From: Pukyongia salina
Lineage (GTDB): Bacteria > Bacteroidota > Bacteroidia > Flavobacteriales > Flavobacteriaceae
Direction of reading: 5' to 3'
DNA: 64,000 nucleotides
Assembly (NCBI RefSeq): GCF_002966125.1
Contig: NZ_CP027062.1
Location: forward strand, 2,581,001-2,645,000
Position 1 is the stretch's first letter. The number at the start of each line of letters is the position of its first letter. Of the stretch, positions 44,673 through 54,200 are shown in pieces. Position numbers and translations under genes: made by a program. A model generated the notes under the pieces. It did no database searches. It was given only the letters and a program-made list of their open reading frames with translations, and had not been told where the DNA came from.

Positions 44673-46088
44673 TTACTTCCCAATACAAAAATTAGCAAAG
44701 ATGTTGCCTAAAAGCTCATCGTTAGTGATCTCGCCGGTTATCTCCCCGAAGTAATACAATGCCTGCCGTATATCCACGGCCAGCAGATCCCCGCTAAGAT
44801 TATTATCCAGACCCTGCTGCACCTTATCGATCTCTTCCAGGGCTTTCAGTAGCGCATCGTAATGACGGGTATTGGTTACGATAGTTTCGTTATTGCGCAA
44901 GGCACCTGTATTTACCAACTCTAATAATGTACTCTTTAATGTTTCAACACCTTCCCCGGTTTTAGCCGATAGGAGCAGGGCATGGGACTTTTCACTCTGG
45001 CCGGAGATTTCCTTTAGATCAGTTTCGATCTTTTTTCTTTCATTACCGCTTATTAGATCACTCTTGTTCACAATAATAAGTACGGCCTTTTGAGGATATT
45101 TATTTCTTATTTTCTGAATCTCCACTCTAAGAGCGTCTTCCATACTTATAAACTTCTGCGCCTCAAGCAGGAACACCACGACCTGCGCCTGCTCCATCTT
45201 CTCGAAGGTTTTCTTTATTCCCAGGCCTTCTATCACGTCACTGGTATCCCTTATTCCGGCCGTGTCTATAAACCTGAAGGCAATCCCACCTATTGTGATC
45301 TCATCTTCTATAGTATCCCGCGTCGTACCTGCGATATCACTTACAATGGCTCGCTCTTCATTGAGCAGAGCATTCAATAGGGTAGATTTACCCACATTGG
45401 GTTCTCCCACGATGGCAACAGGAATACCATTTTTCAATACGTTTCCGGTGGCGAACGAATCTATCAGGCGTTTCAAAACGGTTCGAATCCGGCTGATCAG
45501 CTTCTGGAATTCATCACGATTGGCAAATTCTACATCTTCTTCAGCAAAATCCAATTCCAATTCGATTAGGGAAGCAAAATTGAGCAGTTCCTCTCTTAGT
45601 TTTTTTATTTCTGAAGAAAAACCTCCACGCATTTGTTGTATGGCCAGTTGATGTGAGGCTTCACTATCACTGGCTATCAGATCGGCCACGGCCTCTGCCT
45701 GACTTAGATCCATCTTACCATTGAGAAAAGCTCTTAGGGTAAATTCCCCGGCCTGAGCCATTCGGCATCCTTTCCGAAGCGCCAGCTGGATAATTTCCTG
45801 CTGAATGTAGTTGCTTCCGTGACAAGAGAATTCCACCACATCTTCCCCGGTATAACTCTGCGGATCCTTAAAAATACTTGCAAGCACCTCGTCGATTACT
45901 CGTTCTCCGTCTTTTATATGCCCTAAATGCACGGTGTGCGTAGGTTGGTCCATAAGTCTCTTGCCAGAGACAGAATGAAACATAGATGACGCAATACCAA
46001 GAGCATCGGGGCCCGATAGCCGTATAATGGCTATGGCTCCCGCACCGGCGGCGGTGGCTAACGCAACTATGGTATCATTTTGGATCAT
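44673..46088 (-). CDS. mnmE: tRNA uridine-5-carboxymethylaminomethyl modification GTPase
   Basis: MnmE, with MnmG, modifies wobble uridines in tRNAs in the cytoplasm. The sequence shows the N-terminal TrmE fold (IRLSGPDA), a G domain in the middle with GEPNVGKST, DTAG and NKSD motifs, and the invariant C-terminal CIGK. The length of 471 residues is usual. The ATG at 46088 (MIQNDTIVALAT) is preferred over the TTG at 46097. The gene is transcribed away from the DUF4870 gene. A hairpin (TTGGGAA/TTCCCAA, 44664-44683) overlaps the stop codon but lacks a T tract. Confidence 0.97.
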   Translation of the reverse strand: MIQNDTIVALATAAGAGAIAIIRLSGPDALGIASSMFHSVSGKRLMDQPTHTVHLGHIKDGERVIDEVLASIFKDPQSYTGEDVVEFSCHGSNYIQQEIIQLALRKGCRMAQAGEFTLRAFLNGKMDLSQAEAVADLIASDSEASHQLAIQQMRGGFSSEIKKLREELLNFASLIELELDFAEEDVEFANRDEFQKLISRIRTVLKRLIDSFATGNVLKNGIPVAIVGEPNVGKSTLLNALLNEERAIVSDIAGTTRDTIEDEITIGGIAFRFIDTAGIRDTSDVIEGLGIKKTFEKMEQAQVVVFLLEAQKFISMEDALRVEIQKIRNKYPQKAVLIIVNKSDLISGNERKKIETDLKEISGQSEKSHALLLSAKTGEGVETLKSTLLELVNTGALRNNETIVTNTRHYDALLKALEEIDKVQQGLDNNLSGDLLAVDIRQALYYFGEITGEITNDELLGNIFANFCIGK

Positions 46089-46176
46089 AGGCTGCAAAAA
46101 TACGAATTAGTTAAGAGTTGTAACATTTTTGTAATTGTGCAGTCATATTAGCACAACCTCAAAATCAATCAAAAAA

Positions 46177-46539
46177 ATGAAAGTAATCAATCAAAGCGCG
46201 AGGCGAACAGATAACAATCTTCTCGTAATCACACATCTATCACAGCTTTTATACTACGTAACCGGGTTTGGAGGCCTTCTTGTACCCTTAATATTGTGGC
46301 TTACACAGAAGGATAAAGTAGAGGGTATGGATGAGCACGGAAAAGCAATTGTGAACTTTCAACTAACGCTTATTCTAATCATGGTGCTTAGTATTCCCGG
46401 AATTTTCCTCTTCGGTTTAGGTATACTGGGTCTCATTTATGTAGGATTCGCAGGGTTCATTATTCCTATCATTAACGGTGTAAAAGCCGGAAATGGCGAA
46501 GCGCCTTCCTATTTCGGAACGATCAGATTCCTTTCTTAA
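46177..46539 (+). CDS. DUF4870-family membrane protein
   Basis: The 120-residue protein (from ATG 46177) has two or three hydrophobic segments and the DUF4870 pattern: THLSQLLYYVTGFGGLLVPLILWL, then VDEHGKAIVNFQL-like sequence (here MDEHGKAIVNFQL) and a C-terminal INGVKAGNGEAPSY. The family is widespread and uncharacterised. The longer frame would need TTG 46135 and adds polar residues, so it is rejected. A 33-codon membrane-peptide gene begins 1 nt after its stop and a terminator follows both. Confidence 0.88.
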   Translation: MKVINQSARRTDNNLLVITHLSQLLYYVTGFGGLLVPLILWLTQKDKVEGMDEHGKAIVNFQLTLILIMVLSIPGIFLFGLGILGLIYVGFAGFIIPIINGVKAGNGEAPSYFGTIRFLS

Positions 46540-46540
46540 G

Positions 46541-46642
46541 ATGATTTGGTGGATAATATTAGGTGCGGCTTTCGTACTCTGCACCCTTTGTTTCGCTGGT
46601 GTTTTCCGAAAGGATAACTGGCGATCCATGGACGATAAGTAA
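46541..46642 (+). CDS. Small 33-residue membrane peptide
   Basis: Starting 1 nt after the DUF4870 stop, a frame of 33 codons encodes a single hydrophobic helix, MIWWIILGAAFVLCTLCF, and a short charged tail RKDNWRSMDDK. Tight spacing, a good ATG, a helix followed by a polar cytoplasm-type tail, and a terminator 40 nt after its stop argue for a real small gene in the DUF4870 transcript. I know no function; it may be a partner of the DUF4870 protein. Confidence 0.55.
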   Translation: MIWWIILGAAFVLCTLCFAGVFRKDNWRSMDDK

Positions 46643-46681
46643 TTTTTATATTCGATTAATTACTTGTATGAAGTTTAATGG

Positions 46682-46716
46682 CCAAACCCTGTCTCCTTTG
46701 ATGGGGTTCGGTTTTT
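46682..46716 (+). terminator. Rho-independent terminator
   Basis: CCAAACCC pairs with GGGTTCGG (one mismatch) across a loop of about 14 nt and is followed by T5. It ends the DUF4870 and small-peptide unit. Confidence 0.72.
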
Positions 46717-46814
46717 CTTATACTAAGGTCGAGTAATAATGATTTTGTTCTTCACTAAATAAATCCAATATTTGATCTTATGCATAATTGTCTAATAAAG
46801 AGATACTAAACCTT

Positions 46815-48341
46815 ATGAGAGATCGTAAGAACTGGGTTGTCTACGGATTGGCATTCTTCAATATCGCCATTCATCTCTATGTTATTAACAACTTAGAATA
46901 TCATCGTGACGAACTACTCTATTTCTCTCTGGGAACACACCCCGATCTGGGTTATGCCACAGTGCCACCTCTCATTGGCTGGATTGCTGCTATCATGCAG
47001 AAATTATTCGGGTTTTCTCTCTTTGCCGTAAAATTATTTCCAGCCCTGCTGGGAGGCGCACTGGTTGTCTTGACTGCCAGGATAACCCAAGAACTTAAGG
47101 GTGGCGCCTATGCACAAATTTTAACGGCTGTGGCAATAGTTTGTATGCCGGTTGGCCTAAGGGCATTTCACCTGTTTCAGCCTGTGCCAATGGAGCTATT
47201 CCTGTGGACTCTTATACTATTCTATACGTTGAGATACGTGAACACAGACAAACCAAAATTTCTTCTAATAGTCGGTTTTGTTACAGGTATTGCATTACTC
47301 AATAAGTATCTTGTCGCACTGCTCATACTCGCCTTGCTTGTAGCTTTGGCACTTACAGCTCATCGTCGTGTATTTAAGGTTAAAACCCTGTATTATGCAA
47401 TGTTGATCGCTTTTCTCGTCTTCCTCCCAAATTTGGTCTGGCAATACTCTCACGATTTCCCTGTAATTGGACATATGAACGCCCTTAATGAAAATCAGTT
47501 GGTCTATGTGGATCGATTTTCTTTCTTGGCCGATCAATTATTGATGACATTTTCAGTATGCTTCCTTTTAATAATAGGAATGGTCCATTTTTTAAGATCT
47601 ACTAAGTACCGCTATGTTGCTTATACCGCGATAGTAGTGGTTTTGGTCTTACTGGCTTTAAAAGGTAAGAGTTACTACACTATGGGTGTGTTTCCGGTAC
47701 TTATCTGTGGTGGTTGTGTTGCGATGGAAAAATGGATATCGAACAGGTGGGTTCGATATGCCATTCCAGTAGTAATTGTCATGATCACCCTGCCGGCCTT
47801 GCCTATCGGGCTTCCCATTTACAGCGAAGAAGGCCTGGTTCGCTATTTTCAGGATCTGGAAGAGGAACATGGAATAGATATCGGTCGTCGTTTCGAGGAT
47901 GGTACCATTCATTCGCTTCCTCAGGATTATGCAGATCAATTGGGCTGGGAAGAACTTACTAAAGTCACTAAGAAAGCTTACGATCAAATTCCTGAAAAAG
48001 ATCTAAGCAAGGCCGTTATTTATGCCTCAAATTACGGGCAGGCCGGGGCTATTACCGTTATCGGTAAAAAATACGAGCTGCCCGAACCCGTGTGTTTTCA
48101 TGAGAGTTTTTACTATTGGTTTCCAAAACAATTCGATCCGGATATAGAATATCTTATCTATATCAATGACGAGTTGGGGGAGAATGTAGCAGACTTGTTT
48201 CAGGAGATCGAATTAGTTGGTTCGATCTCTAATCCTAATGCGAGAGAATTTGGAACTGCGGTTTATCTATGCAAGAGTCCCAGAGCATCCTTCAATGATT
48301 TCTGGGCCGAGGTCCTGGAAAGTGTAGAGGATCCCTTTTAG
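46815..48341 (+). CDS. GT39/ArnT-like membrane glycosyltransferase
   Basis: The 508-residue protein has about ten TM helices and a large C-terminal soluble region of 160 residues. Early in the sequence, after TM1, is YHRDELLYF, with the acidic residue expected for GT-C enzymes of family 39 (dolichyl-phosphate-mannose or ArnT-like transferases). Such enzymes use a polyprenyl-phosphate sugar to glycosylate lipids or proteins at the outer side of the inner membrane. A longer frame would use TTG at 46788; the ATG at 46815 is preferred. The acceptor is unknown. Its stop interlocks with that of dnaN. Confidence 0.85.
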   Translation: MRDRKNWVVYGLAFFNIAIHLYVINNLEYHRDELLYFSLGTHPDLGYATVPPLIGWIAAIMQKLFGFSLFAVKLFPALLGGALVVLTARITQELKGGAYAQILTAVAIVCMPVGLRAFHLFQPVPMELFLWTLILFYTLRYVNTDKPKFLLIVGFVTGIALLNKYLVALLILALLVALALTAHRRVFKVKTLYYAMLIAFLVFLPNLVWQYSHDFPVIGHMNALNENQLVYVDRFSFLADQLLMTFSVCFLLIIGMVHFLRSTKYRYVAYTAIVVVLVLLALKGKSYYTMGVFPVLICGGCVAMEKWISNRWVRYAIPVVIVMITLPALPIGLPIYSEEGLVRYFQDLEEEHGIDIGRRFEDGTIHSLPQDYADQLGWEELTKVTKKAYDQIPEKDLSKAVIYASNYGQAGAITVIGKKYELPEPVCFHESFYYWFPKQFDPDIEYLIYINDELGENVADLFQEIELVGSISNPNAREFGTAVYLCKSPRASFNDFWAEVLESVEDPF

Positions 48342-49456
48342 TTATTCAGCATAACTGGCATCACCAGCATGGTAACCTGTTCTCCCTCGTCCAAGCCATC
48401 TACCGGGGTAAGAATACCGGCGCGATTGGGAAGAGACATTTCCAAGGAAACATCATCACAGTCAAGATTATTCAGCATTTCGGTTAGGAATCGTGAATTA
48501 AACCCAATTTGCATATCATCCCCCTGGTAGTCGCAGGTTAACCGTTCTTCAGCTTTGTTGCTGTAGTCGATATCTTCGGCAGAAATATTGAGCTCGGCAC
48601 CGGCGATCTTTAAGCGGATCTGGTGAGTGGTTTTGTTACTGAAGATACTTACCCTGCGCACCGAATTAAGGAACTGAGTACGGTCTATCGTAAGTTTATT
48701 CGGATTTTCCTTCGGAATAACAGCTTCGTAATTTGGGTATTTCCCGTCTATTAATCTACATACCATTTCGGTGCTATCGAAACTAAATTTAGCGTTGCTT
48801 TCATTGTACTCTATCGCAACGTCTTCTTCACTTCCTGCCAGGATGCTCTTTAATAGATTCAGAGGTTTTTTTGGCATAATGAATTCTGCAACCTGGGATG
48901 CACTTACATCGGCTCTCGAATATTTTACAAGTTTATGTGCATCGGTGGCGACAAAGGTGAGATCTTCTGTAGAGAATTGAAAGAACACGCCGCTCATTAC
49001 GGGTCTTAGATCGTCATTTCCACTTGCAAAGATGGTCTTGCTAATAGCCGTAGCCAATATGTCACCTTGAATGGTTGTGGCGGATGGGTCCTTTAATTCA
49101 ACCGCCGTTGGAAACTCCTCACCATCAGCATAGGCGAGAGCGTACTTACCGTGATTACTACTTATTTCTACAGTATTGTTATCTTCTACCGTAAAGGTTA
49201 GTGGTTGTTCAGGGAAGGTTTTCAGCGTATCGAGAAGTAAGCGGGCTGGAATACATACACTACCTTTCTCACTGCTTTCTACCTCAAGTTTCGATGAAAT
49301 GGTTGTTTCAAGATCTGAGGCCGAAACTGTTAAATTCTTTCCGTCCAGATCGAACAAGAAATTATCTAAAATGGGTAATGTATTATTACTATTGATGATG
49401 CCACCTAAAACCTGAAGTTGTTTTAATAAATAAGAACTCGATACTATAAATTTCAT
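48338..49456 (-). CDS. dnaN: DNA polymerase III sliding clamp (beta subunit)
   Basis: DnaN is the ring-shaped processivity clamp of the replicative polymerase. The 372-residue sequence starts MKFIVSSSYLLKQLQ and contains the usual three repeated clamp domains, with segments such as TDAHKLVKY, EFIMPKKPLNLL and the C-terminal VMPVMLNN. The length is typical. It is not next to dnaA, recF or other origin genes here, so it does not mark the replication origin. A promoter box (49519-49526) lies 62 nt upstream. Confidence 0.97.
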   Translation of the reverse strand: MKFIVSSSYLLKQLQVLGGIINSNNTLPILDNFLFDLDGKNLTVSASDLETTISSKLEVESSEKGSVCIPARLLLDTLKTFPEQPLTFTVEDNNTVEISSNHGKYALAYADGEEFPTAVELKDPSATTIQGDILATAISKTIFASGNDDLRPVMSGVFFQFSTEDLTFVATDAHKLVKYSRADVSASQVAEFIMPKKPLNLLKSILAGSEEDVAIEYNESNAKFSFDSTEMVCRLIDGKYPNYEAVIPKENPNKLTIDRTQFLNSVRRVSIFSNKTTHQIRLKIAGAELNISAEDIDYSNKAEERLTCDYQGDDMQIGFNSRFLTEMLNNLDCDDVSLEMSLPNRAGILTPVDGLDEGEQVTMLVMPVMLNN

Positions 49457-49518
49457 GTTCGGAGTATGTCTTTCTGGGTTGAATTTCTGAAGGCCAAACG
49501 ATAAGTTTCGCCTAACTA

Positions 49519-49526
49519 CAAATATA
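49519..49526 (-). promoter_or_regulatory. -7 promoter box for dnaN
   Basis: The minus strand reads TATATTTG, an exact match to TAnnTTTG, giving a leader of about 55 nt. The nearest TTG lies 24 nt further upstream, longer than ideal. Confidence 0.5.
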
Positions 49527-49587
49527 TTTTAATTGCTCTTTTAGATAAAACAAACTTATTAACATTTTGGACATAACTATCCCGTTA

Positions 49588-51276
49588 TTATTGTTGGTAT
49601 TTACGCTTCCGAAGGTATTGAAAGGAAATCCCGAAAACAGCTAATAATCCTAATGGTAACAGCAAGTTTAAAATTTGCCACTTACTTCTTTCGTCACTTG
49701 TTTTCTGAGGATCAAGAAAGGCCACGGCAATTTCCTTGGTTCGAATGTTTATAAGTCCGCTATCGTCCAACAGAAAATTTACCGTATTCAGCAGAAATTC
49801 CTTGTTTCCATAGAAGGATTGCGTCCATTTGTCGAAACCTAGTTCGAGAGGCCGTCCTCGGTCCAGTTGATTCCTTATTACATCGCCATCACTTATCACT
49901 ACCATTCGGGTGGGTGCAGAGGTGGATTTATCTTCCACTAGCTTTACCGGTTTTACACGGTTGTTATAAACCGAAGTAAATTCTCCTTCCAGTAATACAG
50001 CCAAGGGAACTTCACCAGCAGTGAATTTGCCGGGATCGGGCCCTTCGTTGATCACTTTCAGATTTTCCGGTATCTCTTTATCGATATTGATCTCTGCTGG
50101 AAGACCTATTAGCTGTGAAATGGGTGACGAACTCAGCAGTACGGTTTTATCTATACCATTAGGCAGTGTATCTATGGCACTGGCATATTCAAACTTCACG
50201 GCCTCGATATTAGTAACTACAGGATGATTATTGGCCGAACTGCTCAACGGATTAAAAAACCAGGGATATCGATTGTACTGCGATTCGCGTTCTTGCCCAC
50301 TTGCCAGTACTATAGGAGCGGCATAAATATCTTTTACGAGATTAGGGTTGACACGTAGGCCGTATTTAAAGAAGAAATCGTTCAGGTTGAGGTCTTTTCC
50401 GAAGGAAAAAGTATTACCACTAACAGTGTCGATCCTATTTTCGGTGGCGTCTACCAGCCAAAGCATAGCACCTCCATTCATGGTATACTGGTCGAGTATA
50501 TATTTTTCAGTTTCTGAAAAGGATTGCGTAGGCCCGGCAGATACGATTAGATCGAATTCCTTGAGTTGATCCAATGTTCGCTGAGGAGACACCGCGGCCG
50601 AATCCAGAGTATACGGAGCGATAAAGTAATAATCGCGTAGCGTACTGAAAAAGTCGGCCACATATCTGTCATCAAGCTGTCCATTCCCTTTCAAAACAGC
50701 CACCTTTCTGCGTTTTGGCTGCGTTAGCTTACTAAAACCATCGGCAAATGCATATTCCAGGTTCTGGATCGAATTGTTCACCCTTTCTTCGGTGGTACTT
50801 CCCAGTTGATTTTTCAATAAAGGGATCTTTACCGTTTTGTCGTTGTAATAGGCCAGAGCCCAGGGGTACACCAATTCGGTACTGATCTTTCCATTTTTCT
50901 GAACTTCAACCTGCGCGGCTGTGAGTCCGAAATTTCGCATCTGCTCCTGGATATTCTCCCGGTCTTCTTCGTTTTCCAGGGGATTGATGAACCGATAAAT
51001 TATATTGGGATTATAGGCTTTAAATTCTTCCAGTAACTGTTCGGTCTCTTGTTGTAGTCTTCTAAACTCGGGTGGAAAATTCCCCTTCAGGAAAATATCG
51101 ATCACAATGGGTGAATTAGCCTCGGCAATGGTTTCTTTAGCAGCTTCAGAGAGGGTATAGCGTTTGTCCTGCGTGAGGTCGAAGCGCTTGTATACATAAC
51201 CGCTTATAACATTCAGCAAGACAATAGCTGCAACGAGCGTAAAAAGCTGGACGATATGTTTACGAGAACCGCCCAT
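49588..51276 (-). CDS. gldG: Gliding-motility ABC transporter substrate-binding/auxiliary protein GldG
   Basis: GldG, with GldF and the ATPase GldA, forms an ABC transporter linked to gliding motility in Flavobacteria. The 562-residue protein has an N-terminal TM (about residues 12-30), a long extracytoplasmic part beginning with YKRFDLTQDKRYTLS, a central ABC-type_uncharacterised-transporter domain, and a C-terminal TM with a basic tail (LRKRKYQQ). The ATG at 51276 overlaps the gldF stop (TGATG); a TTG one codon earlier is possible. gldA is not in the window, as is common since it is usually unlinked. Confidence 0.94.
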   Translation of the reverse strand: MGGSRKHIVQLFTLVAAIVLLNVISGYVYKRFDLTQDKRYTLSEAAKETIAEANSPIVIDIFLKGNFPPEFRRLQQETEQLLEEFKAYNPNIIYRFINPLENEEDRENIQEQMRNFGLTAAQVEVQKNGKISTELVYPWALAYYNDKTVKIPLLKNQLGSTTEERVNNSIQNLEYAFADGFSKLTQPKRRKVAVLKGNGQLDDRYVADFFSTLRDYYFIAPYTLDSAAVSPQRTLDQLKEFDLIVSAGPTQSFSETEKYILDQYTMNGGAMLWLVDATENRIDTVSGNTFSFGKDLNLNDFFFKYGLRVNPNLVKDIYAAPIVLASGQERESQYNRYPWFFNPLSSSANNHPVVTNIEAVKFEYASAIDTLPNGIDKTVLLSSSPISQLIGLPAEINIDKEIPENLKVINEGPDPGKFTAGEVPLAVLLEGEFTSVYNNRVKPVKLVEDKSTSAPTRMVVISDGDVIRNQLDRGRPLELGFDKWTQSFYGNKEFLLNTVNFLLDDSGLINIRTKEIAVAFLDPQKTSDERSKWQILNLLLPLGLLAVFGISFQYLRKRKYQQ

Positions 51277-51989
51277 CAACGTTTGTTAAGTTTAAAGACA
51301 GTAAAAATTAAGAACAGTGCGGTAATGCTTAAAAAGTAAACCAGGTCCCGCGTATCTAAAACACCTCGGGAAACACTATCGAAATGAGCCTTCATACCTA
51401 ATTTGTCCAACGGAATCCCAAATTCTAAGGTGGCAAGACCTTCAAATCCATAATACAGGGCGAAGCACAGAAAAACCGAGATGAGGAAGGCTACGATCTG
51501 GTTTGATGACAGGGAAGAGCCAAAGATCCCAATGGCGGTATAGGCCGCCGCAAGGAAGAAGAGGCCGATATAAGAACCCACGGTACTACCAACATCCCAG
51601 TTTCCTTCAGGATTACCAAGGGCGGAGATCGTAAGGATGTATAATAGGGTAGGGGCCAATGCGATCACTAATAAGATTACCGAACCCAGGTATTTTCCGA
51701 AGACAATATTGTGCAAAGCCAGAGGTTTGGTTAGCAACAACTCCAGGGTGCCCAGTTTCAACTCATCACTAAAGGCTCTCATAGTCACAGCCGGAATCAG
51801 GAAAAGTAGGATCCAGGGGGCCAGTTCGAAAAAAGGTGCCAGGTCTGCGAAACCAGAATCGAAGATATTATAGTCTCCGCCAAATACCCATAGAAATAAC
51901 CCGTTAAGTATAAGGAAAATACCTATCACTAGGTACCCAATGGGACTGGCAAAGAAAGAGTTTATTTCTTTTTTTATAATCGCTGTCAT
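51276..51989 (-). CDS. gldF: Gliding-motility ABC transporter permease GldF
   Basis: The 237-residue protein has six TM helices and an ABC-2 type permease layout, with KKEINSFFASPIGYLVIGIF near the N-terminus and MRAFSDELKLGTLELLLTKPL in the first cytoplasmic loop, both characteristic of GldF. It pairs with GldG. It overlaps the upstream ABM gene by one base (TAATG) and gldG by one base, so the three belong to one transcript. Confidence 0.95.
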   Translation of the reverse strand: MTAIIKKEINSFFASPIGYLVIGIFLILNGLFLWVFGGDYNIFDSGFADLAPFFELAPWILLFLIPAVTMRAFSDELKLGTLELLLTKPLALHNIVFGKYLGSVILLVIALAPTLLYILTISALGNPEGNWDVGSTVGSYIGLFFLAAAYTAIGIFGSSLSSNQIVAFLISVFLCFALYYGFEGLATLEFGIPLDKLGMKAHFDSVSRGVLDTRDLVYFLSITALFLIFTVFKLNKR

Positions 51990-52285
51990 TAATTTAAACT
52001 ATGCAAAGTGTCCACACTCCATGCATTCGCTTTAGAACGAAACATGCTTTTAGTTGTTGTCCAGACTTTTTTAAATAATTCGCTTTTCCGGTAATCTTCG
52101 AGGGCCTGCTCATTTTCCCAGCGGCTGTAGGTAAAAAAGATACAAGGATCGGTTCTATCCCTGTATAATTCTAAAAAATTACAACCCGGGAATGCCCGGA
52201 TCTTATCTTTTACCGAATCAAAATTAGAAAGAAAAGCAGCTACTTTGGCTGCCTCAAATTCCATTTTTACAATTCTTGTGAACAT
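51989..52285 (-). CDS. Antibiotic biosynthesis monooxygenase-family (ABM) protein
   Basis: The 98-residue product is a small ferredoxin-like-fold protein of the ABM family. It begins MFTRIVKMEFEAAKVAAFL and has the typical GCNFLELYRDRTDP and FTYSRWENEQALEDYRKS. Family members include heme-degrading and quinone-modifying monooxygenases and proteins of unknown role. No catalytic assignment is possible here. It overlaps gldF by one base and follows the SAM-hydrolase gene by 18 nt. Confidence 0.9.
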   Translation of the reverse strand: MFTRIVKMEFEAAKVAAFLSNFDSVKDKIRAFPGCNFLELYRDRTDPCIFFTYSRWENEQALEDYRKSELFKKVWTTTKSMFRSKANAWSVDTLHSLN

Positions 52286-52303
52286 AGTTAATTTTAGCTC
52301 TAA

Positions 52304-53134
52304 TTATTCAAAATTTACCGAGATGGTATCTCTGTATTCTAATCCGAAAAGCGACGAAGCACTTCCTACAGTACTTGGATTACTCTTATAGATAGCGAGT
52401 TCCAGGTATTCGCCCGAATTCCATAGGGCTAGTTTTTTGCCGTCCTCTTCCCGCTTTTCGGGTGGTAAATCGAAGTTGATGGCGTCGCTGTAATTATTAA
52501 AAACCTCGGTAAAAGTGGCTGTTCTCGCCATGATCTTATAGCTTCTGCCTTTCCCGATCTTATCAAAGAGGCTACGCGTAATATTGCTCACCACGTTTCC
52601 GTAGTTATCGATATAGATAACATTCCCTATGATCTGGCTGGCTTCCGGGTTTACCACGGGTCGTATCCCTGTGAGTTCTTTTATCGTGTCAATTCCTTTC
52701 CCAATAACCTCTAAAGTGCCGCCCCTTGCAATATGGCAGGCAACTTTCACAAAAACGTCCAGTACTGGAAAATTACTTTCTATCCTGTCATGGATATTTA
52801 TCTCCACGATCTTTTCTGGTTTTATTTCTGAAGCGAGCATCGATATGATCCCGTTATTGGCACAAATAAAATAATGCCCGTCCAGATACACCGCAACATG
52901 TTTGTTCTCCGGAGTAAGCCCGGAATCGATACCAATAATATGAATGCTCCCTTGTGGAAAACTCTTGTAAGCATTCTGAATAATATAGGCGGCTTCGGTA
53001 AGGTGAAATGGTGATATTGAATGGGAGATGTCAACAATACGAACATCTTCGAGCTCGCTGTATATAGCTCCTTTTACCCCACCTACAAAGTGATCTTTCT
53101 CTCCGAAATCGGTTGTGAGGGTTATAATTGGCAT
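52304..53134 (-). CDS. SAM hydrolase (S-adenosyl-L-methionine hydroxide adenosyltransferase, DUF62)
   Basis: The 276-residue protein begins MPIITLTTDFGEKDHFVGG, the signature of the chlorinase/fluorinase/SAM-hydroxide adenosyltransferase family. It has conserved VHIIGIDSGL-like (IHIIGIDSG) and DNYGNVVSNI segments. Members hydrolyse SAM to adenosine and methionine; true halogenases are rare. It is the first gene of the SAM hydrolase-ABM-gldF-gldG unit. Hydrolase rather than halogenase activity is inferred from the phylum-wide distribution. Confidence 0.92.
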   Translation of the reverse strand: MPIITLTTDFGEKDHFVGGVKGAIYSELEDVRIVDISHSISPFHLTEAAYIIQNAYKSFPQGSIHIIGIDSGLTPENKHVAVYLDGHYFICANNGIISMLASEIKPEKIVEINIHDRIESNFPVLDVFVKVACHIARGGTLEVIGKGIDTIKELTGIRPVVNPEASQIIGNVIYIDNYGNVVSNITRSLFDKIGKGRSYKIMARTATFTEVFNNYSDAINFDLPPEKREEDGKKLALWNSGEYLELAIYKSNPSTVGSASSLFGLEYRDTISVNFE

Positions 53135-53182
53135 GCAGTTAATTGTTGATATTTTGTTAAAACAACTCCCACAAAAATAGGG

Positions 53183-53190
53183 TACTTTTG
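53183..53190 (+). promoter_or_regulatory. -7 promoter box for the phoH gene
   Basis: TACTTTTG matches TAnnTTTG. The leader to the TTG start at 53247 would be about 50 nt. No ideal -33 TTG is seen. Confidence 0.45.
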
Positions 53191-53246
53191 CGACTAGAAA
53201 AACTATATTTACACTAAGTACACAATCCTAATAAATAAAACCGCTT

Positions 53247-54200
53247 TTGAACGAACTCATTATCGAATTAACTGAAATTAGCCCTCGCGATTTTTTCGGA
53301 CTTCAGAATGCTAATATCGATCTTCTTAAGAAATATTTCCCCAAATTAAAGATTGTTGCCCGCGGCAGTAAGATAAAAGCGTATGGCGATGAGGAAATAC
53401 TTGAAGAATTTGACACTCGCCTTACTATGCTCCTGGAGCATTTTGCAAAATACAACAAGCTCGACGAAAATGTGATCGAGCGGGTACTACAAAGTGATAA
53501 CAGCGATGATTATCAAACCTCTGCTGCCAGTGGAGAAGTTTTGGTTCATGGAGTAAGTGGAAAACTTATAAAAGCTCAAACAGTAAACCAACGCAAATTA
53601 GTACAGCTAACCTATAAGAACGATCTTGTATTTGCCATTGGTCCGGCGGGAACAGGAAAAACCTATACGGGGGTAGCTCTTGCTGTTAAAGCGTTAAAAG
53701 AAAAACAAGTAAAACGAATCATCCTCACAAGACCAGCTGTGGAAGCAGGAGAGAACCTGGGATTCCTCCCGGGCGACCTGAAAGAAAAATTAGATCCGTA
53801 TATGCAGCCCCTGTACGATGCCTTGCGCGATATGATTCCTCATGAAAAGCTTGACTCACACATTGAAAAGGGAGTTATCCAGATCGCCCCACTTGCATTT
53901 ATGAGGGGAAGAACTCTGGACAACGCCTTTGTGATCCTGGATGAGGCACAAAATACTACCCACGCACAAATGAAAATGTTCTTAACCCGTATGGGTAAGA
54001 ATGCTAAGTTTATGATCACAGGTGATCCTGGACAGATCGACCTGCCTAGAAGGGTGATCTCTGGTCTAAAAGAAGCACTGCTTATCTTAAAAGATGTAGA
54101 TGGTGTGGGTATGGTATATCTGGATGATAAGGATGTGATCCGTCACCGCTTGGTTAAAAAAGTAATAGCCGCCTACAAGGCCATAGAAAACAGAAACTGA
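53247..54200 (+). CDS. PhoH-family ATPase (PhoH-like)
   Basis: The 317-residue protein has a KH-like N-terminal part and a PhoH ATPase domain with Walker [12 protein letters not shown] (about residues 132-142), then [21 protein letters not shown] and ILDEAQNT (Walker B). PhoH-like (YbeZ) proteins are linked to RNA metabolism and ribosome maturation. The start is TTG at 53247, since no ATG opens this frame before the conserved N-terminal region. It overlaps purC by one base at its stop (TGATG). Confidence 0.95.
   Translation: MNELIIELTEISPRDFFGLQNANIDLLKKYFPKLKIVARGSKIKAYGDEEILEEFDTRLTMLLEHFAKYNKLDENVIERVLQSDNSDDYQTSAASGEVLVHGVSGKLIKAQTVNQRKLVQLTYKNDLVFAIGPAGTGKTYTGVALAVKALKEKQVKRIILTRPAVEAGENLGFLPGDLKEKLDPYMQPLYDALRDMIPHEKLDSHIEKGVIQIAPLAFMRGRTLDNAFVILDEAQNTTHAQMKMFLTRMGKNAKFMITGDPGQIDLPRRVISGLKEALLILKDVDGVGMVYLDDKDVIRHRLVKKVIAAYKAIENRN

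Noticed and set aside
44664..44683. TTGGGAA/TTCCCAA hairpin as a terminator of mnmE
   Set aside because: The stem overlaps the mnmE stop codon and no T tract follows on the minus strand.
48338..49456. dnaN as a marker of a replication origin
   Set aside because: No dnaA, recF, gyrB or DnaA-box cluster is near; dnaN is often unlinked from the origin in this phylum.
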